NCBI GenBank assembly: GCA_004570955.1
Contig: SPPL01000001.1
Location: 124,001 to 188,000, forward strand
Reading direction: 5' to 3'
Source of the DNA: Jeotgalicoccus nanhaiensis
GTDB taxonomy: Bacteria; Bacillota; Bacilli; Staphylococcales; Salinicoccaceae
DNA length: 64,000 nucleotides
Shown here one piece after another: positions 9,485 through 19,131 of this stretch. A program made the translations under genes and the position numbers. Positions within the stretch are counted from its first letter, which is position 1. Each line of letters starts with the position of its first letter. The notes under the pieces were generated by a model. It searched no databases. It saw nothing but the letters and a program-made list of their open reading frames with translations, and was not told where the DNA came from.

Positions 9485-10414
9485 CTATACTTGTTTCTCA
9501 GCAATTCGAAGTTTCGCACTGCGCGCACGCGGGTTGGCTTCAAGATCGTCACCTTCAGCGATAATCGGTTTACGGTTAACTCTTTTTAAGACAGGTTCAT
9601 ATCCCTCGGGAATAATAGGCATGTTCTTTGGCAGCTCCGGTCCTTTTTCGTACTCTACAAACATTTGTTTGCAGATTCTGTCTTCTAAAGAATGGAAGGT
9701 AATTACCGATACACGCCCGTCTTTGTTCAAAAGATCAATCGCCTGTTCCAGTGAACGTTCGAAGACACCGAGTTCATCGTTGACTGCAATGCGCAGCGCC
9801 TGGAAAATACGCTTTGCAGGATGCCCGCCTGTTCTTCTGAACTTCTGAGGTATTTGTGATTTAATAATTTCCGCGAGTTCCGTCGTCGTTTCAATTGGTT
9901 CTATTTCTCTTAAACGCTCGATTTCTCTGGCAATTTTTTTCGAGAACTTTTCTTCTCCGTACCTGAAAAAAATACTGACCAGAGCTTCGTATGGATATTC
10001 ATTAACAATCTCATAAGCATCAAGCAGCTGTGTCTGATCCATTCTCATGTCGAGTCTCGCTGTTTTGGAGTGACTGAATCCCCTCTCTGTTACATCGAGC
10101 TGCGGACTTGAAACACCGAGGTCGTAAAGAATACCGTCGACACCCGTCACACCCTGTTCGTTAAGTGCTTCTGTTATATTTTCAAAATTTGTATGAATTA
10201 AAGTTATATTGCTGCTGTCTTTAAATTTTTCCCGGGCATTATTTATCGCTGTCATATCCTGATCAAACGCGTATACATGTCCCGAGTCAAGCTGTGACAA
10301 TAAATATGAAGTATGTCCGCCGCCGCCGAGTGTTGCATCGACGTATATGCCGTCCGGTTTAATATTTAAGCCGTCGACTGTTTCTTTTAGTAAAACTGAA
10401 GTGTGGTTGAACAA
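9485..10414 (-). CDS. rsmH: 16S rRNA (cytosine-1402-N4)-methyltransferase RsmH
   Basis: SAM-dependent methyltransferase that modifies C1402 of 16S rRNA in the decoding centre. The protein (309 aa) begins [15 protein letters not shown] and has the SAM-binding loop [15 protein letters not shown] at about residues 25-39, [10 protein letters not shown], and the C-terminal [14 protein letters not shown]. All are hallmarks of RsmH (MraW). It is the second gene of the division cluster, between mraZ and ftsL, and likely shares the mraZ promoter. Confidence 0.98.
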   Translation of the reverse strand: MFNHTSVLLKETVDGLNIKPDGIYVDATLGGGGHTSYLLSQLDSGHVYAFDQDMTAINNAREKFKDSSNITLIHTNFENITEALNEQGVTGVDGILYDLGVSSPQLDVTERGFSHSKTARLDMRMDQTQLLDAYEIVNEYPYEALVSIFFRYGEEKFSKKIAREIERLREIEPIETTTELAEIIKSQIPQKFRRTGGHPAKRIFQALRIAVNDELGVFERSLEQAIDLLNKDGRVSVITFHSLEDRICKQMFVEYEKGPELPKNMPIIPEGYEPVLKRVNRKPIIAEGDDLEANPRARSAKLRIAEKQV

Positions 10415-10425
10415 TTTGTCACATC

Positions 10426-10857
10426 CTAAAGGTCAAAATCAATTAAATCTTCTGCTATATCTTCAAAGTTATCTTCAGATTCAGTGTAAAAATCTTCCCA
10501 TGCTGCCGAATCCCAGATTTCGATTCTGCTCGAGACACCGATGACTGTACAATCTTTTGTCAGTCCGGCATATTCACGCAGATTTTGCGGAATATTGATA
10601 CGTCCCTGCTTATCGATTTCCACGGCTGCTGCGCCCGAGAAAAATAATCTCGTAAATTTACGCGCATCTTTTTTCGTCAGCGGCAGCGTTTTGAGTTTTT
10701 CTTCAATGCGGCTCCATTCTTCCTCTGTATACGCAAATAAACAGCGGTCGAGCCCGCGGGTAATAACGAATTGTCCATCGAGTAATTCTCTGAATTTACT
10801 CGGCATAATAATACGGCCTTTCGTATCCAAATTATGTTTATATTCACCCATGAACAT
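10426..10857 (-). CDS. mraZ: Transcriptional regulator MraZ
   Basis: Autoregulator of the division and cell wall cluster. It is made of two SpoVT/AbrB-like half domains: [14 protein letters not shown] near the N-terminus and [19 protein letters not shown] in the middle, each with the DxxGR motif. I chose the ATG at 10857 (143 aa, the normal family length) rather than an ATG 15 bp upstream, because GGGGTGAG lies correctly before it and the upstream ATG would fall within or before the SD. The promoter region contains the GTGG repeats such proteins bind. Confidence 0.96.
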   Translation of the reverse strand: MFMGEYKHNLDTKGRIIMPSKFRELLDGQFVITRGLDRCLFAYTEEEWSRIEEKLKTLPLTKKDARKFTRLFFSGAAAVEIDKQGRINIPQNLREYAGLTKDCTVIGVSSRIEIWDSAAWEDFYTESEDNFEDIAEDLIDFDL

Positions 10858-10884
10858 ATTCTCACCCCGCATATATTTAATTTA

Positions 10885-10908
10885 CCACATCTCCCCACTT
10901 TCCTCCAC
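10885..10908 (-). promoter_or_regulatory. MraZ operator: three GTGG direct repeats at 10-bp spacing
   Basis: On the minus strand GTGG occurs at 10908-10905, 10898-10895 and 10888-10885, exactly one helical turn apart, just upstream of mraZ. MraZ proteins bind short G-rich direct repeats with a 10-bp period in front of their own operon (established for E. coli and other bacteria). The repeats lie downstream of a consensus TATAAT (10911-10916), so binding would cover the transcription start. Confidence 0.75.
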
Positions 10909-10910
10909 AA

Positions 10911-10916
10911 ATTATA
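10911..10916 (-). promoter_or_regulatory. Candidate -10 box of the mraZ promoter
   Basis: A consensus TATAAT on the minus strand lies 54 bp upstream of the mraZ ATG. A TTGATA is present at 10937-10942, but with a 20-bp spacer, so the -35 element is uncertain. The position just upstream of the GTGG repeats supports this being the promoter of the division cluster. Confidence 0.5.
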
Positions 10917-10940
10917 AAAAAGATTGCCGATTATTTTATC

Positions 10941-10976
10941 AAATAAAAAAAACGATTTCTTCAAATGAAGAAATCG
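10941..10976 (-). terminator. Intrinsic terminator after bshC
   Basis: A perfect 10-bp stem (10953-10962 / 10967-10976, loop AAAT) is followed on the minus strand by eight T residues. It lies 17 bp after the bshC stop and separates bshC from the mraZ promoter. Confidence 0.85.
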
Positions 10977-10993
10977 CATGGTATACAGCATGA

Positions 10994-12565
10994 TTAACTT
11001 TTTATAATCGTCAATTTATCTGTGTAGCTGAGTGGGGAATAATCCCAATTACAGGCCGGATACTGCCACGGATGATACAGTCTTTCCTGCAGCGCCCCAT
11101 TCGGCATCAGTTTTTCGCTCAATTCATCCAGATTATTCAGCTCTGTTCTTAAACTGCGTTTGATATCAACTGAATAACGCTTCTTTAAATACTCGAGTTC
11201 ATTCAGATGGCGCTTTTTGTTGCCGTCGATTATCCCGCTTGTAAAATATTCATCCGCGTATTCGTAAAGCGGTTTAAATGACTCTTCGAGAGAAGATTTA
11301 ACACGTTCGATCTCGTCAAGCACCTGATCGTTGGTATGCGTTTTAATAAGCGTTTCTTTACGCGCCTGAATCTGGTCTGTGATGCTGCTGTCCAGTGTCA
11401 GTTCATACCTTTCGAGCAGCTTACTGATTCTGTCATCGACATGTATGAACTCCATCCGCTTCAGCACTATCGGCATATCAGTTTCCATCACACCGAATAC
11501 TTTATGCAGCTCTCCCCAGTAAGCTACTTCAGCACCGCCGCCTAGGAATACTGCTGTATTAAACAGCATTTCCTGCATCAGGGGTCTCGTCACTACATTA
11601 TTGGAAAACTCTATTGGGGATTGTTCTATACGTTTCAGTATTTCATCTTTGTTTAGTTTCTCATCTCCGAGCACATAGGCATTTTCTTCTTCAGTTTCAG
11701 TAATCAGCGTTCTTGCCGATGCTGCATTAGCAAACAGATGAACATTTGTCTCAGTCTGAATAACCGGTGCTTTATTTACAGTGCGTATAAATTCTTCCTG
11801 TCCTTCTTTAAATGCTGCATCGATTGCTTTATGCTGCTTAAACATATTTTGCATTATCGGCACTTCGAGTTCTCGTACGGCTTCAAGATGAGAATTGAAA
11901 ATTACAAGACCATCGTTTTTAAATGTTTCGTGGACCAGGCTGTGGAACAGCTCCGTCCACGACGTACATCGTTCTATCGATGCTGTCACTTGTTTTTTTA
12001 ATGCTGCTGCATAGCTGGAGTCACCAATGTATCGAAGGATTTTATCCAGCGCTTCAGCCATCGCTTTTTTATCGTAATTATAAAAACCAATGCTCATAGG
12101 CACAGTCAAATTCGGCTTGTAATTTACTTTAACTCGTCTGCGGTGGTATGTGTCATACAGATGTGTGTGGTTCACTTCCTCGTAATCGTGATCCTCACCC
12201 GCAACCCAAAAAACGGGAACTGCATCATAACCGTGCTTCTCTTTCAGTTCTTTTACTACGACTAAAATTGATACTATTTTATGAATGATATACGAAGGAC
12301 TCATAAAAAGTCCCGCCTGCTGGCCGGCAATAACTACCTTATGCCCTTTTTTAAGCAGTTCAATATTGTGCTGCTGCGCCTCTGACAGCCCGTACTGCGA
12401 CATATCGGTTTCGATAATGCTGCCGAGTTCTGCAGTATGGCTGTGCACCGGGCGCTGAAGCACTTCTTTGATACTTTCTTCATCATAGGACAGACCGCCG
12501 TAAAATTGCTTGTTGTCAGTTATATTATGTAGGTTTTCAGAAAAATCAATAGTCTCAAAATGCAT
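10994..12565 (-). CDS. bshC: Putative cysteine ligase BshC (bacillithiol biosynthesis)
   Basis: BshC adds cysteine to glucosaminyl-malate in the last step of bacillithiol synthesis, the low-molecular-weight thiol of many Firmicutes (family knowledge). The 523-aa protein has the characteristic VIAGQQAGLFMSPSYIIHK segment and PVFWVAGEDHDYEEVNH near the N-terminus, AFLGGGAEVAYWGEL in the middle, and a long C-terminal coiled coil. The start is ATG at 12565 behind GAGGAGA. Its position next to mraZ matches staphylococci and bacilli (yllA). Its own promoter and terminator are visible. Confidence 0.95.
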   Translation of the reverse strand: MHFETIDFSENLHNITDNKQFYGGLSYDEESIKEVLQRPVHSHTAELGSIIETDMSQYGLSEAQQHNIELLKKGHKVVIAGQQAGLFMSPSYIIHKIVSILVVVKELKEKHGYDAVPVFWVAGEDHDYEEVNHTHLYDTYHRRRVKVNYKPNLTVPMSIGFYNYDKKAMAEALDKILRYIGDSSYAAALKKQVTASIERCTSWTELFHSLVHETFKNDGLVIFNSHLEAVRELEVPIMQNMFKQHKAIDAAFKEGQEEFIRTVNKAPVIQTETNVHLFANAASARTLITETEEENAYVLGDEKLNKDEILKRIEQSPIEFSNNVVTRPLMQEMLFNTAVFLGGGAEVAYWGELHKVFGVMETDMPIVLKRMEFIHVDDRISKLLERYELTLDSSITDQIQARKETLIKTHTNDQVLDEIERVKSSLEESFKPLYEYADEYFTSGIIDGNKKRHLNELEYLKKRYSVDIKRSLRTELNNLDELSEKLMPNGALQERLYHPWQYPACNWDYSPLSYTDKLTIIKS

Positions 12566-12596
12566 AAATCGTTCTCCTCAATTAATCGTTATTCAA

Positions 12597-12625
12597 AGTA
12601 TAAAAGTTATTTATCTATAAAACAA
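12597..12625 (-). promoter_or_regulatory. Promoter of bshC
   Basis: On the minus strand TTGTTT (12620-12625) and TATACT (12597-12602) are separated by 17 bp, about 30 bp upstream of the bshC start. The -35 box directly abuts the -35 box of the divergent ylbP promoter. Confidence 0.6.
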
Positions 12626-12654
12626 TTGAACGGCTTCGCAATTATGAATATACT
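12626..12654 (+). promoter_or_regulatory. Promoter of ylbP
   Basis: TTGAAC (12626-12631), 17-bp spacer, TATACT (12649-12654), about 22 bp before the ylbP start codon. It is arranged back to back with the bshC promoter. Confidence 0.65.
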
Positions 12655-12676
12655 GTATTAAAAGGAGCGTTGCCAA

Positions 12677-13129
12677 ATGTCAAAAGTAAAAAACTTAGCT
12701 ATTAACTACAAAACAGCAGAGGAATTTAAAAAATTCCGCGAATACGGTTCTCAGGAACTTCACATGATTGATGAACTCGAAGCCAATGTAATCGATGCGA
12801 ATATCGATTCACCTTTCTACGGTATTTACCAGGGCGATGATCTGGCTGCACGCATGTGCCTGTATCGCCGCGAAGATGCAGATCATCCGATCGACAACGA
12901 AACCGCTGATTATTTAGTTATCTGGAAACTTGAAGTGCTAGAAAGATATCAGGGCAGAGGGTTCGGCAGTGAGCTGATTGAATACGCTAAATCATTTAAC
13001 CTTCCGATTAAAGCTATCAGCCGTTTCCAGAACTCCCGCGACTTTTTTGAAAAACACGGATTTGGCGCACACGAATACGATATTGAACGTGATCTGGCGG
13101 ACGAATCACTGATGTGGTATCCAAAATAA
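12677..13129 (+). CDS. ylbP: GNAT-family N-acetyltransferase (YlbP-like)
   Basis: Predicted acetyl-CoA-dependent acyltransferase of unknown substrate. The 150-aa protein has the GNAT core: VIWKLEVLERYQGRGFGSELIEYAKS holds the acetyl-CoA pyrophosphate-binding Q/RxxGxG motif, and NSRDFFEKHGF is the typical C-terminal motif B. The start is ATG at 12677 behind AAAGGAG. The place near rpmF and yceD matches ylbP of bacilli and its staphylococcal counterpart, which supports the name more than the sequence does. It is monocistronic with its own promoter and terminator. Confidence 0.8.
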   Translation: MSKVKNLAINYKTAEEFKKFREYGSQELHMIDELEANVIDANIDSPFYGIYQGDDLAARMCLYRREDADHPIDNETADYLVIWKLEVLERYQGRGFGSELIEYAKSFNLPIKAISRFQNSRDFFEKHGFGAHEYDIERDLADESLMWYPK

Positions 13130-13142
13130 GATTTAAGTTATG

Positions 13143-13178
13143 AGCCGGGACGGATTTTGTCCCGGCTTTTTATTTATC
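13143..13178 (+). terminator. Intrinsic terminator after ylbP
   Basis: A 9-bp GC-rich stem (13143-13151 / 13159-13167) is followed by TTTTATTTAT on the plus strand, 14 bp after the ylbP stop. Confidence 0.85.
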
Positions 13179-13254
13179 TTGTGTCAGAGGATTCCCGGAA
13201 GTTCTAAAACCCTTAAAATCCCGTATCAAGTATTTAAAAGTATACTTTACATGC

Positions 13255-13304
13255 ACAAAAAAGCCTGAAGATCTTAGAAAATAAGATTTTCAGGCTTTTT
13301 CTTT
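13255..13304. terminator. Bidirectional terminator (rpmF side)
   Basis: A long inverted repeat (13263-13276 / 13283-13296, with one or two mismatches) is flanked by an A-run on the left and a T-run on the right, so it can end transcripts from either strand. Its main use is probably for rpmF on the minus strand. Confidence 0.8.
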
Positions 13305-13314
13305 AATAAGACGA

Positions 13315-13488
13315 TTAGTTAGCTACGACTTCTTCGCCTTTGTAGCTTCCGCATTCTTTACATACACGGTGAGCTAATTTAGTTTCACCGCAGTTAGAGC
13401 ATTCTACCATTCCTGGTAGTGAAAGTCTCATGTGTGAACGACGTTTATTTTTGCGTGTTTTTGATGTTCTTCTTTTAGGTACTGCCAT
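13315..13488 (-). CDS. rpmF: 50S ribosomal protein L32
   Basis: A 57-residue protein beginning [18 protein letters not shown], highly basic at the N-terminus, with a zinc-ribbon pair CSNCG and CKECG, as in the four-Cys form of L32. It is a component of the large ribosomal subunit. The start ATG overlaps the yceD stop codon (TAATG), with the SD GGAGGAAAAA inside yceD, so the pair is translationally coupled. Confidence 0.97.
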   Translation of the reverse strand: MAVPKRRTSKTRKNKRRSHMRLSLPGMVECSNCGETKLAHRVCKECGSYKGEEVVAN

Positions 13489-14009
13489 TATTTTTCCTCC
13501 TCATCGCTTAGCTTTAAAGCTTCTAGTTTTTGTAATCTCGGATCCACAGCCGGTTTCTGGCTGCTGGCTTCCGATTCATCCATTACTGTCCAACCACTTG
13601 CTCCTGATGACCCGGGTAGTTCGTCACTCTCTGTATAAACTGTCGGTAAGTTGACGATTAACAGCTCTCTGACTACCGGCTCCAAATCCAGCGTATGAAT
13701 CAGCGGATGCAGGTTGTCATCATCTATTTCTTCGTCTTCTTCAAGTGTTTCATCAAACACTTCGACAGATTGTATTTCGAGAGGCAGACTAACAGTATCA
13801 CCGCTTCGGCTGTCGATCATCTTAACAACCGCCGATATATGCAAGTCAACATCTACTCGATGATGTCCGAAAATCATATCACCGTAGACTCTGGTATCTT
13901 CTACAGCGAGTATATCCGCACGATCATACAATGTGTCTAACTGAACAGTTTCATTAAAAGTGAATTTCTCGCTGGCAGACTTTCTTAGTTGTGAAAGCGA
14001 CCATTTCAT
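13488..14009 (-). CDS. yceD: YceD family protein (DUF177)
   Basis: A 173-aa acidic protein of the YceD/DUF177 family, which almost always precedes rpmF. Plant and bacterial members are linked to 23S rRNA or large-subunit maturation (family knowledge); the exact role is not known. Visible features are the beta-rich middle ([15 protein letters not shown]) and an acidic C-terminal half ([23 protein letters not shown]). No cysteines are present, so the CxxC pair seen in some homologues is absent. A strong sigma-A promoter lies about 30 bp upstream. Confidence 0.88.
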   Translation of the reverse strand: MKWSLSQLRKSASEKFTFNETVQLDTLYDRADILAVEDTRVYGDMIFGHHRVDVDLHISAVVKMIDSRSGDTVSLPLEIQSVEVFDETLEEDEEIDDDNLHPLIHTLDLEPVVRELLIVNLPTVYTESDELPGSSGASGWTVMDESEASSQKPAVDPRLQKLEALKLSDEEEK

Positions 14010-14039
14010 ATAATTCCACCTCTTATGAGCACAACAGAT

Positions 14040-14068
14040 ATTGTACAGTTATAAAGAAAAAGTGTCAA
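14040..14068 (-). promoter_or_regulatory. Promoter of yceD-rpmF
   Basis: On the minus strand a perfect TTGACA (14063-14068), 17-bp spacer and TACAAT (14040-14045), 31 bp upstream of the yceD start. This is the best sigma-A match in the window, as expected for a ribosomal protein gene. Confidence 0.85.
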
Positions 14069-14145
14069 GTTTTTTTCTTAACAAATAACTTCAATCTGTC
14101 TAATATTTTGATACACTTAGTATAACATTTATCGGGGGTTTATGT

Positions 14146-15766
<1,621 letters not shown>

Positions 15767-16306
15767 CTACTTTCTCTCTTTGCTAAGCAGCCATATTTTA
15801 ATCGAACCGTAGTCATTTTCTTTTGTGATTTCAAATCCCGGATGGGCAAAATTTTCATTTTTGCCCGCCTCCGCGACAATTCTGCCGCCTTCTTTCAAAA
15901 GCTTATATTCTAATATCAGTTCTAGACTTTTATCGATCAGTTTCTTATTATAAGGCGGATCTAGAAAGATCAGATCAAATGACTTGTCCCGTTTCGCCAT
16001 CGCTTTTAAGGCTCTGCGGTAATCATTGCGGAAGATTTCTACCGGTTCATCCAGGTCACGCGTATTCTCTTTAATAATTTTAATAGCATCTCCTGCACCG
16101 TCGATAATCATCGCTTTGTCAGCTCCCCGGCTCAGCGCTTCGATTGCAAGCCCGCCTGTGCCGCCAAAAAGGTCCAGTACGCTCCCCTCTATATCTCCAA
16201 GCATACTGAAGACACTTTCGCGCACTTTGTCGCTTGTAGGCCGTGTATCATTTGATTTTAAAGTATGCAGTTTCTTTGCTTTATATTTCCCGCTGATAAT
16301 TCTCAT
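15767..16306 (-). CDS. rsmD: 16S rRNA (guanine-966-N2)-methyltransferase RsmD
   Basis: SAM-dependent methyltransferase of the small ribosomal subunit. The protein starts MRIISGKYKAKKL and includes TRPTSDKVRESVFSML, the SAM loop DLFGGTGGLAIEALSRGA, and the catalytic FLDPPYNK motif (DPPY). I chose ATG 16306 (179 aa) over an ATG 33 bp upstream because AAAGGG lies eight bases before it and the family begins at MRIISG. It is probably co-transcribed with coaD. Confidence 0.96.
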   Translation of the reverse strand: MRIISGKYKAKKLHTLKSNDTRPTSDKVRESVFSMLGDIEGSVLDLFGGTGGLAIEALSRGADKAMIIDGAGDAIKIIKENTRDLDEPVEIFRNDYRRALKAMAKRDKSFDLIFLDPPYNKKLIDKSLELILEYKLLKEGGRIVAEAGKNENFAHPGFEITKENDYGSIKIWLLSKERK

Positions 16307-16365
16307 AAGTATTGCCCTTTCATTTGGCTCTCTGGTCATATATTATATTGATAGGAGCTGATTAT

Positions 16366-16737
16366 ATGCAAAAATTCATCACGATGGGTGAAGGTTACCA
16401 CGAAATATTTGAATTGCAGGCACTGATCGACTATAATCACGAACGTGTTCAGCATGCAATATTTCTCAACAACGACAAAACACCTGCGACATTTCTCTTG
16501 GTTATGAAACCTGTTGAACAAAACCTGCAGGCGATATACACTATCTACAACGGCATCGTCTATAATGACGGCCAGGGTAAAAAGTATCAGCTGATAAAGT
16601 CATGGTGTGAGGAGAAAAACTTGAACATCGTCGAGTTTTCAACAAAATCACCGGAAGAGTTTTATGAACGCGAACAGTTCTACCAGTATCTAACCGGAAT
16701 TTTAAGATTAAATCATCTGATTCTGCCAATGACTTAA
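16366..16737 (+). CDS. Conserved hypothetical protein (YlbA/DUF7147-like, tentative)
   Basis: A 123-aa soluble protein starting MQKFITMGEGYHEIFELQAL. ATG 16366 is preceded by AGGAG; an upstream in-frame extension has no SD and would read through the divergent rsmD promoter region. No catalytic motif is recognised. From memory it resembles the short Bacillales proteins that sit beside ylbG/rsmD, but I cannot confirm the family, and no function is assigned. Its stop codon directly abuts the convergent ylbG stop (16737/16738). Confidence 0.75.
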   Translation: MQKFITMGEGYHEIFELQALIDYNHERVQHAIFLNNDKTPATFLLVMKPVEQNLQAIYTIYNGIVYNDGQGKKYQLIKSWCEEKNLNIVEFSTKSPEEFYEREQFYQYLTGILRLNHLILPMT

Positions 16738-17001
16738 TTAAATAAGACGGTAATCTTCTTTTTCTTTATCTTCAGTATGATATTCGCGTTTGATATTCGG
16801 ATATTCACTCAAAACGATATCGGTAACAAACTTCAGTTTGCCGAGGTCTCTGAGCGTCTTATCCAAATCGGCTTCATCGATATACAAAAGGACATATTTC
16901 TTAGATTTATTCACATAAATTAAATGTCCGTGCCGTTTCAATTGTCGAATGAATTTATTTTGTTTAAAATAAACATATATACCAAGTCGGTTAACTAACA
17001 T
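16738..17001 (-). CDS. ylbG: YlbG family protein (UPF0298)
   Basis: An 87-aa protein of the YlbG/DUF2129 family, function unknown. It has the family pattern RLGIYVYFKQNKFIRQLKRHGHLIYVNKSKKYVLLYID, and the length is usual. Homologues sit next to rsmD-coaD in Bacillales, as here. The end is convergent with the preceding plus-strand gene, with zero spacing and no terminator. Confidence 0.88.
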   Translation of the reverse strand: MLVNRLGIYVYFKQNKFIRQLKRHGHLIYVNKSKKYVLLYIDEADLDKTLRDLGKLKFVTDIVLSEYPNIKREYHTEDKEKEDYRLI

Positions 17002-17038
17002 TGACTGACCACCTATCTAAATCTTTAGAATCATAATA

Positions 17039-17060
17039 ACATATATCTTATATGTTTTTT
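17039..17060 (+). other. AT-rich hairpin upstream of the GDPD gene
   Basis: A perfect 7-bp inverted repeat ACATATA-TCT-TATATGT is followed by TTTTTTAAA, 34 bp before the chosen start codon at 17089. It could be a weak terminator or attenuator, or an operator; it is too AT-rich for a firm call. Confidence 0.35.
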
Positions 17061-17088
17061 AAATGAATATCTCATGGAGGTTTCCAAC

Positions 17089-18009
17089 ATGGCAAATTGT
17101 TTTAAAAGAATGGTAACAGCAGTCGGTGTTGCTACCGGTCTGACACTCGGCCTATGGGCAGGTACAAAGTTAATGAAAGAAACGAAAGTGCGCGATATCA
17201 AACCATACTTCAAACAGCGTTCACCGTACATTTTCGCACACCGCGGCGGTATGGGACTTGCACCTGAACACACACGCATCGCGTTTGACAAAGCATCGGA
17301 ATTCGATGTGGAAGGATTCGAAATTGATATCCGTCTGACAAAAGATGAAGAAATTGTCGTTTTTCACGATGCCTATGTAGACAGAACATCAAACGGTGCA
17401 GGGAAAGTCAGCAATTTAACACTCGATGACTTAAAAGACCTTGATTTCGGTTATCACTTTACCGATGTCGAAGGCAATCACCCCTACCGCGGACACGACA
17501 AAGCAAAAATTGTTACTCTGCGCGAATTGATTGAAGAATATCCGGGCAAACTAATCAATATCGATATTAAAGATGACCCCGACACATATTCAGGCAGTCT
17601 TATTCCAAGCCTGCTCTACCGTTTAATTACCGAGCTCGGCGCTGAAGACCGCGTACTCGTAACAAGTTTCCACGATTCACAGATTAAGCAGTTTAATCTG
17701 TATGCAGAAGATACTGTTGCGCTCGGCGCGGGTGTCGATCAGGTCAGCCGTGCGTACTTCCTGCACCGCGCAGGATTCGGTCATATGTATGAACCGGCGG
17801 CGGACACCTTCCAGATTCCGACAGAATACAACGGTATTCGTTTAGATACAAGACGTTTTATCGAGCACTTAACGAGTCTGAACATTGCAGTAGGATACTG
17901 GAACATCAACAAGATGGATAAAATGGATGAACTCATCCAAAAAGGTGCGCATACTATCGTAACCGACTATCCGGACATCAGCTATCACCTGTTAAAAAAC
18001 AGATACTAA
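17089..18009 (+). CDS. Membrane-anchored glycerophosphodiester phosphodiesterase
   Basis: A GDPD-family enzyme that would hydrolyse glycerophosphodiesters to glycerol 3-phosphate and an alcohol. An N-terminal hydrophobic helix (about residues 8-25) suggests a membrane anchor or signal. The catalytic motifs follow: FAHRGGMGLAPEHT, FEIDIRLTKDEEIVVFHD and NIDIKDD (metal-binding Glu, Asp and His). I chose ATG 17089 because GGAGG lies seven bases upstream; the upstream ATG at 17074 overlaps that SD. The 306-aa size fits staphylococcal GlpQ-like proteins encoded beside ylbG. It is monocistronic, ending in a terminator. Confidence 0.9.
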   Translation: MANCFKRMVTAVGVATGLTLGLWAGTKLMKETKVRDIKPYFKQRSPYIFAHRGGMGLAPEHTRIAFDKASEFDVEGFEIDIRLTKDEEIVVFHDAYVDRTSNGAGKVSNLTLDDLKDLDFGYHFTDVEGNHPYRGHDKAKIVTLRELIEEYPGKLINIDIKDDPDTYSGSLIPSLLYRLITELGAEDRVLVTSFHDSQIKQFNLYAEDTVALGAGVDQVSRAYFLHRAGFGHMYEPAADTFQIPTEYNGIRLDTRRFIEHLTSLNIAVGYWNINKMDKMDELIQKGAHTIVTDYPDISYHLLKNRY

Positions 18010-18016
18010 TGATGCA

Positions 18017-18047
18017 AAAGACCTGCAGAAATGCGGGTCTTTTTTTG
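18017..18047 (+). terminator. Intrinsic terminator after the GDPD gene
   Basis: An 11-bp stem (18017-18027 / 18032-18042, one wobble) with a GAAA loop and a run of T, eight bases after the stop. Confidence 0.85.
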
Positions 18048-18069
18048 TGGGCGGATGGAGGTGCTGGGA

Positions 18070-18596
18070 CTGGGGTTGGGATGACCGGAGATCATATGTA
18101 TCCGGAGTCTCTGGGGTTGGCGTGACAGAAGTTCATATGTATCCGGAATCCCTGGGGTTTGAATGACAGGAGATCATATGTATCCGGAGTCTCTGGGGTT
18201 GGCATGACTGGAATTCATATGTATCCGGAGTCCCTGGGGTTTGAATGACAGGAGATCATGTGTATCCGCAGTCTCTGGGGTTGGCATGACTGGAATTCAT
18301 ATGTATCCGGAGTCCCTGGGGTTTGAATGACAGGAGATCATGTGTATCCGCAGTCTCTGGGGTTGGCATGACTGGAATTCATATGTATCCGGAGTCCCTG
18401 GGGTTTGAATGACAGGAGATCATGTGTATCCGCAGTCTCTGGGGTTTGAATGACAGGAGATCATGTGTATCCGCAGTCCCTGGGGTTGGCATGACTGAAG
18501 ATCATATGTATCCGGATGCTCTGGGGTTTGCATGACAAAGTATCAAGTGTATCCGCAGCAGCTGGGATTGGCATGAACGGAGCTCATGCTAACTCC
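18070..18596. repeat. Tandem array of thirteen 41-bp units
   Basis: The motif CTGGGG (last unit CTGGGA) starts at 18070, 18111, 18152, 18193, 18234, 18275, 18316, 18357, 18398, 18439, 18480, 18521 and 18562: a period of exactly 41 bp and about 12.8 copies. Two variants alternate. In A the motif is followed by TTGGCATGACTGGAATTC, in B by TTTGAATGACAGGAGATC, giving an 82-bp higher-order unit between 18193 and about 18438. Edge units are more diverged. 41 is not a multiple of three, and no convincing gene lies in it. It occupies most of the 660-bp gap between the GDPD gene and ylbF, outside both terminators. Function unknown. Confidence 0.95.
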
Positions 18597-18622
18597 AACC
18601 CCACAATCCTACTCTCTCCAAT

Positions 18623-18656
18623 AAAAAAACACAGTTCCCAAGAGGAACCGTGTTTT
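18623..18656 (-). terminator. Intrinsic terminator after ylbF
   Basis: A 13-bp stem with one mismatch (18626-18638 / 18644-18656) is followed on the minus strand by seven T residues, 15 bp after the ylbF stop. Confidence 0.85.
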
Positions 18657-18671
18657 GAAGTTAAATTTATA

Positions 18672-19109
18672 TTAGCCTGCGCAGCCGCAGCTTCCGCCTG
18701 TTGCACAGCCGCTGTTTGAACTGTTTGAGAAAAATGGATTACTGCTGACGATATTTGCATGGGGACTGACTGACTGCCCTATAATAAAGAGTATTTCATC
18801 CAGCAGCGACTGCAGCTGAAATTCCGCTCTCCGGTACTCCATTATAATCGGATGCATGTCCAAGGCTTTTTTATACTGGTTGATCTCTTTTCGTTTCGTG
18901 CTGAAATCAGGGTGATATTTACCAAAGCGTTCAACGTCGATAAAGTTCTCTTTTAAACGCGCAAAGTGTTTAATCATGCCTCTGACTTCATCATCTGTAT
19001 CCAAGAGTGTTTTATAATTACAGTAGTTTTTATATTCTTCTGTCTCAGTAACCATATCGTTTAGAGAGTCTAGTGAATCCAAAATTTCAAAATCCATAAT
19101 TGCTGTCAT
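18672..19109 (-). CDS. ylbF: YlbF/RicF family regulator
   Basis: YlbF (RicF) forms the Ric (Y) complex with YmcA and YaaT, which in B. subtilis binds Fe-S clusters and steers RNase Y mRNA processing (family knowledge). The 145-aa protein is a helical bundle (EYKNYCNYKTLL, EVRGMIKHFARLKENF) with a Gly/Cys-rich C-terminus GCATGGSCGC, a plausible cluster ligand site. I chose ATG 19109, preceded by AAGGAGAGGTGAT, rather than a start 30 bp upstream. The neighbourhood with ylbG and rsmD agrees. Confidence 0.9.
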   Translation of the reverse strand: MTAIMDFEILDSLDSLNDMVTETEEYKNYCNYKTLLDTDDEVRGMIKHFARLKENFIDVERFGKYHPDFSTKRKEINQYKKALDMHPIIMEYRRAEFQLQSLLDEILFIIGQSVSPHANIVSSNPFFSNSSNSGCATGGSCGCAG

Positions 19110-19131
19110 ATAATCACCTCTCCTTAACCAT

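Noticed and set aside
10937-10942. TTGATA as -35 of the mraZ promoter
   Set aside because: The spacer to TATAAT is 20 bp, too long for a confident sigma-A promoter; only the -10 is listed.
18070-18596. CRISPR array
   Set aside because: The repeats are contiguous 41-bp units without unique spacers, and no cas genes are present.
18516-18719. 67-aa plus-strand reading frame over the last repeats
   Set aside because: It runs through the diverged repeat end, the ylbF terminator and into ylbF on the other strand; no SD.
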